Source of the DNA: CAIWXH01 sp964555675
GTDB lineage: Bacteria > Chloroflexota > Chloroflexia > Chloroflexales > Chloroflexaceae
Direction: 5' to 3'
Length of the DNA: 34,302 nucleotides
NCBI GenBank assembly: GCA_964555675.1
Contig: CAZKTU010000046.1
Location: 1-34,302 of the forward strand
Shown here piece after piece: positions 31,601 to 34,302 of the stretch (within the stretch, counting starts at the first letter, position 1; every line of letters starts with the position of its first letter). The notes beneath the pieces are model-generated. The model was not told the DNA's origin, searched no databases, and saw only the letters and a list, made by a program, of their open reading frames with translations. The translations under genes and the position numbers were made by a program.

Positions 31601-33345
31601 TCGGGGGTCGCGCTGAGGATGTTGCGACGCCGCCCGACGGCCACGCTGAGCGACATCACCAGCTCCTCGCGCAGCGAGTCGATCGGCGGGTTGGTCACCT
31701 CGGCGAAGCGCTGCTTGAAGTAGTGGAAGAGCGGGCGCCCCAGCTCGAGCTGCGAGAGCACCGCGGCCGGCGTATCATCGCCCATCGAGCCCACAGGCTC
31801 GTGCCCGGTGGCGCCCATGGGCTTGAGAATAACGGCCAGCTCTTCGCTGCTGTAGCCGAAGGCCATCTGTAAAGGCTGAAGGCTGAGGGAGGAAGGCTGA
31901 AGGCTGAGGGATGAAGGCTGAAGATCCGAGCCGGCTGCTTCCGGGCTCATCCTTCCGCCTTCATCCTTCATCCTTTCATTCACCCTTCCGCCTTCATCCT
32001 TCATCTTTTGGAGGTGCTGGCCGACCCAGGCCTCGTAGGGGTGCTGTGCGGCCAGGTACTCTTTGACGTCCTCGTCGGTGAAGAAGCGGCCGGTGGCGGT
32101 GTCGACGGCGATCATCTGGCCGGGGCCGAGCTTGCCCTTATGGACGATGCGCGCCTCCTCGACGGTGACGGCGCCGACCTCGGAGCCGGAGATCACCAGG
32201 CCGTCGTCGGTGACGATATAGCGGGCGGGGCGCAGGCCGTTGCGGTCGAGGGCCGTGCCCACCACACGCCCGTCCGAGAAGGTCAAGGCGGCCGGGCCGT
32301 CCCACGGCTCGGTCAGGCAGGCGTGGTACTGGTAGAAGGCCCGCAGGGCCGGGCTCATGTCGGCGATCTTCTCCCAGGCCTCGGGCACCAGCATGGCCAG
32401 GGCGTGGCGCACATCGCGGCCGGCCATCACCAGCAGCTCGAGGGCGTTGTCGAGCATGGCCGAGTCCGAGCCGCTCTCGTCGAGGACGGGGATGAGCGCC
32501 GCCGGGCCGTCGACGGCCGTGGGCAGGAAGTTCTCGGGCAGGTCGAGCACCGCGTGGCGGGCGCGCATCCAGTTGGCGTTGCCCTGCACCGTGTTAATCT
32601 CGCCGTTGTGCGAGAGCATCCTGAAGGGCTGGGCGCGATCCCAAGTGGGAAAAGTGTTGGTCGAGTAGCGCTGGTGGTAGACGGCCAGAGCCGTGACATA
32701 GCTCGGGTCGCGCAGGTCGGGGTAGAACTCGGCCAGGTTGGTGCCGAGCAGCAGGCCCTTATAGACGACCGTGCGCGCCGAGAGCGAGGGCACGTATGCG
32801 GCCAGGCCCGCGGCGGTGAAGGCCTGCTCCATGGCCTTGCGGGCCAGGTAGAGCGAGCGCTCGTAGGCGACGTCGTCGAGGCCGGCGGGGCGGGCGACGA
32901 TGGCCTGCCTGATGCGGGGCATGGCCTCGTAGGCGCGCTGGCCGAGGGCGGCGGGGTTGACCGGCACGTCGCGCCAGGCCAGCAGCGCGATGCCGCGCTC
33001 GCCGAGGGCCTGGGCGACGTGGGTACAGGCAGCCTGGCAGGCGGCCTCGTCGCGGGGCAGGAAGAACATCCCGAGGGCCAGGTCGGCCGGGTTGGCGGCC
33101 ACCCCCTGGCGGCGCAGCTCGCTCAGCATCAGGGCCTGGGGCAGCTGAGTCAGCACACCGGCGCCATCGCCTGTCTTCGCGTCATCGGCAACGGCGCCGC
33201 GGTGCTCGAGGTTGCAGAGGGCTTCGAGAGCCATGGCCAGAATACTGTGGCCGGCCTGGCCGTCGATGCGGGCCACAAAGCCGATGCCGCAGGCGTCGTG
33301 CTCAAAGCGCGGATCGTACAGGTTGCGGGGCGCCGGGAGGTTCAT
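28687..33345 (-). CDS. gltB: Glutamate synthase large subunit with repeat-derived insertion
   Basis: A 1552-residue GltB, which makes glutamate from glutamine and 2-oxoglutarate. The start MNLPAPRNLYDPRFEHDA is a short propeptide, and Cys19 in CGIGF is the amidotransferase nucleophile. The central domain, the FMN domain with the [3Fe-4S] cysteines in CIMARACHNNTCPVG and the C-terminal GXGXG domain follow. Residues about 446-492 are an insertion (KMKDEGGR, then QPSSLSLQPSS) encoded by 7-bp repeats, at the junction of amidotransferase and central domains; it keeps the frame. ATG 33345 has AAGGTGG five bases upstream. An in-frame TTG at 33471 would read through the leader hairpin and is unlikely. 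gltD is not in the window. Confidence 0.95.
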   Translation of the reverse strand: MNLPAPRNLYDPRFEHDACGIGFVARIDGQAGHSILAMALEALCNLEHRGAVADDAKTGDGAGVLTQLPQALMLSELRRQGVAANPADLALGMFFLPRDEAACQAACTHVAQALGERGIALLAWRDVPVNPAALGQRAYEAMPRIRQAIVARPAGLDDVAYERSLYLARKAMEQAFTAAGLAAYVPSLSARTVVYKGLLLGTNLAEFYPDLRDPSYVTALAVYHQRYSTNTFPTWDRAQPFRMLSHNGEINTVQGNANWMRARHAVLDLPENFLPTAVDGPAALIPVLDESGSDSAMLDNALELLVMAGRDVRHALAMLVPEAWEKIADMSPALRAFYQYHACLTEPWDGPAALTFSDGRVVGTALDRNGLRPARYIVTDDGLVISGSEVGAVTVEEARIVHKGKLGPGQMIAVDTATGRFFTDEDVKEYLAAQHPYEAWVGQHLQKMKDEGGRVNERMKDEGGRMSPEAAGSDLQPSSLSLQPSSLSLQPLQMAFGYSSEELAVILKPMGATGHEPVGSMGDDTPAAVLSQLELGRPLFHYFKQRFAEVTNPPIDSLREELVMSLSVAVGRRRNILSATPEHAHLLQLKSPILSDAQLAALRDNDDPLLPVATVSSLMPIDTPLVAAIASLCAAAEEAVRAGAAVLVVSDRGVDAEHAPIPALLAIGAVHHHLIRTGLRTLCSLLAETGELREVHHLACLVGYGAEAINPYLALASVRALALERDAVKSKAAGAEKAQGDPRSLTLAEEAERHFVQALEKGLLKTMSKMGISALDSYCGAQIFEALGLEQAVIEACFTGTPSRIGGVGFARIEQDVRARHGRAFGLPAPALAHPGYYKFKKDGEQHAFSPAVVHALHKAVQNPHALNGDSSGPGVSAEGYATYKVYADLINGREPIEPRDLLEHTPAGPPVPIDEVEPIEAIVRRFSTAAMSHGSTSMEAHETLSIAMNRLGGMANSGEGGEDHSRYKDERNSRIKQVASGRFGVTPAYLASAAELQIKMAQGAKPGEGGQLPGHKVNEEIARIRHTVPGVALISPPPHHDIYSIEDLAQLIYDLKQVNPSARVSVKLVATAGVGTIAAGVAKGYADTILISGHAGGTGAAPLSSIKNVGLPWELGLAETQQTLVLNGLRERVRLRADGGLKTGRDVVTAALLGADEYSFGTAALVAEGCIMARACHNNTCPVGIATQRLDLRAKFPGKPEMVMAFFRYMAQEVREILASLGLRSLDEAVGRSDLLRQRRRGHAGADSLDLTPVISADHLTPGAAISHSGGRNTLPHEESLNERMIQDTRAALAARGPVALSYNIRNRDRSVGSRLAGAIGQIYGDKGLPTGTITISLKGSAGQSFGAFNAPGVDLLLTGEANDYVGKGMAGGTIVIAPDARARYAPHENVIAGNTLLYGATGGELYAAGQVGERFAVRNSGATAVVEGVGDHGCEYMTGGTVVILGATGRNFGAGMTGGQAFVLDEAGTLERRYNPQLVELRPLSARDAARIQQLIKRHVELTGSARGAEVLARWEVYRSLFKAVTPRDAVARIENAVEGTEEVKSARAA
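31872..32008. repeat. Two opposed blocks of 7-bp repeats inside gltB
   Basis: Block one (31872-31927) has eight 7-bp units, five of them AAGGCTG with variants AGGGAGG, AGGGATG and AAGATCC. Block two (31948-32008) has CATCCTT four times with CCGCCTT, CATCTTT and similar units. The blocks are imperfect complements, so the segment could fold as a long hairpin. It is translated in frame as a low-complexity insert in GltB. Confidence 0.9.
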
Positions 33346-33649
33346 CGCTACCACCTTGCTACAAAAAGACAGACGCTCGCCAGGCCTCAGGTCGCTGAGG
33401 CGTTGGCGAGCGCCATTCTCGCGTTCGTGTTGCCGAAGAAGGCTGATGCGAAGACGGCCCCCACGACGCAACAGCGCGTCAGGAGGGGCTTGAGGCGCTG
33501 TTGCGCCGGGCCGGTTGGCAGACTAGTCTGAGCGGGCCGAGGTCGATCGGCAGAAGGGTAGCGTAAACGCGCCGCCGAGCTCGGTCGTTGAGCTGCGGGC
33601 GGCGTCGTTGCGCACCATGCGCTGAAGGTTTAATACCGGTTGGGTATTA
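33346..33649 (-). ncRNA. Long structured gltB leader, possible attenuator or riboswitch
   Basis: The predicted transcript starts near 33649, leaving a leader of about 300 bases. It contains, in transcription order: a stem with GCCGCC/GGCGGC and AGCTC/GAGCT (within 33571-33603); the palindrome CAGACTAGTCTG (33519-33530); a perfect 11-bp stem CGCAACAGCGC (33467-33477) with GCGCTGTTGCG (33495-33505); and a terminator-like hairpin (33374-33412) next to the start codon. I do not recognise a known riboswitch class. No gene of normal quality lies in this stretch. Confidence 0.6.
33363..33412 (-). terminator. Terminator-like hairpin just upstream of gltB
   Basis: CGCTCGCCA (33374-33382) pairs with TGGCGAGCG (33404-33412), and inside it GCCTCAG (33384-33390) pairs with CTGAGGC (33395-33401) around GTCG. 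On the - strand the stem is followed by TCTGTC and T5 (33367-33363). It ends 18 bases before the gltB ATG, the position of an attenuator. Confidence 0.75.
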
Positions 33650-33650
33650 A
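33630..33650 (-). promoter_or_regulatory. Perfect palindromic operator at the gltB transcription start
   Basis: TTAATACC (33630-33637) and GGTATTAA (33643-33650) are exact inverted repeats around GGTTG. The site covers the predicted start point and the first transcribed bases, a repressor-type position. The binding protein is not identifiable. Confidence 0.7.
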
Positions 33651-33655
33651 CGCAT

Positions 33656-33684
33656 ACTATACAATGGGGTGAAGGACTTGTCAA
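33656..33684 (-). promoter_or_regulatory. Strong sigma70-like promoter of gltB
   Basis: On the - strand, -35 TTGACA (33684-33679, full consensus) and -10 TATAGT (33661-33656) are 17 bases apart. The start is predicted near 33649, about 304 bases before the gltB ATG. Confidence 0.85.
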
Positions 33685-33801
33685 GCGCTTTTGTACTTTA
33701 TATCCAATAGGCAGTCATTTGGTGGCTTTCTACAAATTGGCTTTTGTATACTTGTGATGGTTGGGGCGTAGTGGGGCGGGGCGTGGTAGAATAGGCCCGC
33801 C

Positions 33802-34302
33802 ATGAAGACCCCGCGCATCGCTTTTTGCACTCCGGTGAACCCGGCCGCCTCGGGCATCTCGGACTATAGCGAGGAGCTGCTGCCCTATCTGGGGCAGTAC
33901 GCCGAGATCACCCTCTTCGTCGAGGACGGGCTGCGCCCGAGCAACCCGCTGCTGGCCGCCCACCTCGAGGTGCTGCCCCTGCGCCGCCTCGAGCGCGAGC
34001 TGCGCCGGCGCCCCTACGACGCGCTGGTCTATCATATGGGCAACAGCCCGGCCCACGCCGGGATCTGGCGCCAGGCCCAGCGCCTGCCCGGGGTGGTGGT
34101 GTTGCACGACTTCGTCTTGCACCACTTTATGCTCTGGTACGCGGCCAACGCGCGCCGCGACATCCAGCTCTATGTGCGCGAGATGGCCGAGCGCTACGGC
34201 GAGGCGGGGGCCCACATCGCCCAGCTGATGATCCGCTCGCGCTTCGGCGACGCCGCCTTCGACTTCCCCTGCTGCGAGCCGGTGCTGGCCGCGGCCCGCG
34301 GC
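33802..34302 (+). CDS. Glycosyltransferase, N-terminal part (runs off the window)
   Basis: The frame is open from ATG 33802 to the last base, giving 167 residues with no stop. The start MKTPRIAFCTPVNPAASGIS, followed by DYSEELLPYLGQYAEITLF, is typical of GT4-type glycosyltransferase N-terminal domains, and VVLHDFVLHHFMLWY fits the acceptor-side Rossmann domain. The catalytic donor domain lies outside the window. It is divergent from gltB. No strong ribosome-binding site is seen; TATACT (33747-33752) could be its -10, and TAGAAT (33787-33792) could give a nearly leaderless transcript. Confidence 0.8.
   Translation, partial: MKTPRIAFCTPVNPAASGISDYSEELLPYLGQYAEITLFVEDGLRPSNPLLAAHLEVLPLRRLERELRRRPYDALVYHMGNSPAHAGIWRQAQRLPGVVVLHDFVLHHFMLWYAANARRDIQLYVREMAERYGEAGAHIAQLMIRSRFGDAAFDFPCCEPVLAAARG

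Noticed and set aside
33337..33360. T-box-like antiterminator sequence (AAGGTGGTAGCG) near the gltB start
   Set aside because: It lies after the terminator hairpin rather than before it, matches the consensus only partly, and is better explained as the gltB ribosome-binding site.
33346..33471. N-terminal extension of GltB from a TTG at 33471
   Set aside because: It would read through the leader hairpin, and GltB proteins start a few residues before the catalytic Cys, which fits ATG 33345.
33730..34215. 161-codon - strand open frame at the right edge
   Set aside because: It is antisense to the glycosyltransferase N-terminus, which has recognisable family sequence and stays open to the window end.

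Overview
The window is a high-GC bacterial chromosome segment with dense, conventionally spaced genes. I see no rRNA, tRNA, CRISPR array, prophage or transposase. Gene content (SUF proteins with a Rieske ferredoxin, an actinobacterial-type CysO/CysM/JAMM cysteine route, a TrmB-family regulator, heptamer repeats inside and between genes) suggests Chloroflexota, probably class Chloroflexia. That assignment is inference; no marker gene in the window proves it.

Left part (1-5674, + strand): the 3' end of sufB, a Rieske ferredoxin, then a sulfur-transfer operon with its own sigma70-like promoter: two-domain rhodanese, SufU/IscU-like protein, CysM, JAMM peptidase, CysO-like sulfur carrier and MoeZ (ThiF-rhodanese). 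This is a protein-thiocarboxylate route to cysteine. The carrier ends in Gly-Gly-Ala-Arg, so it probably needs trimming by the adjacent JAMM peptidase. A scaffold gap (10 N plus homopolymers) follows; the sequence before it is a degraded copy of the sequence after it.

Middle (5908-18193): a two-domain multicopper oxidase, a TrmB regulator with a P1B-4-like metal ATPase under a clear promoter and operator, an exported protein with three repeats, several small membrane proteins (one without a recognisable start codon), a RluA-family pseudouridine synthase, nicotinate phosphoribosyltransferase, an AspT/YidE-type transporter and a DUF59/SufT-like protein ending at a strong bidirectional terminator.

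Right-middle (18194-27731, - strand): an exopolysaccharide operon reading leftward: polyprenyl-phosphate sugar transferase, UDP-glucuronate decarboxylase, O-antigen ligase/polymerase, a second nucleotide-sugar epimerase, a flippase-like LPG-synthase-TM protein, a GT4 glycosyltransferase and a PAP2-like phosphatase. The decarboxylase gene carries a complete 473-residue intein with a LAGLIDADG endonuclease.

Right end: a DUF1992 gene with a possible leaderless start, and glutamate synthase large subunit (gltB). gltB has an in-frame insertion made of 7-bp repeats and is preceded by a roughly 300-nt leader with several stem-loops, ending in a terminator-like hairpin just before the start codon. 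A divergent glycosyltransferase runs off the right edge. The best candidates for new biology are the intein, the gltB leader, the carrier-maturation operon, and the heptamer repeat family found at three places.
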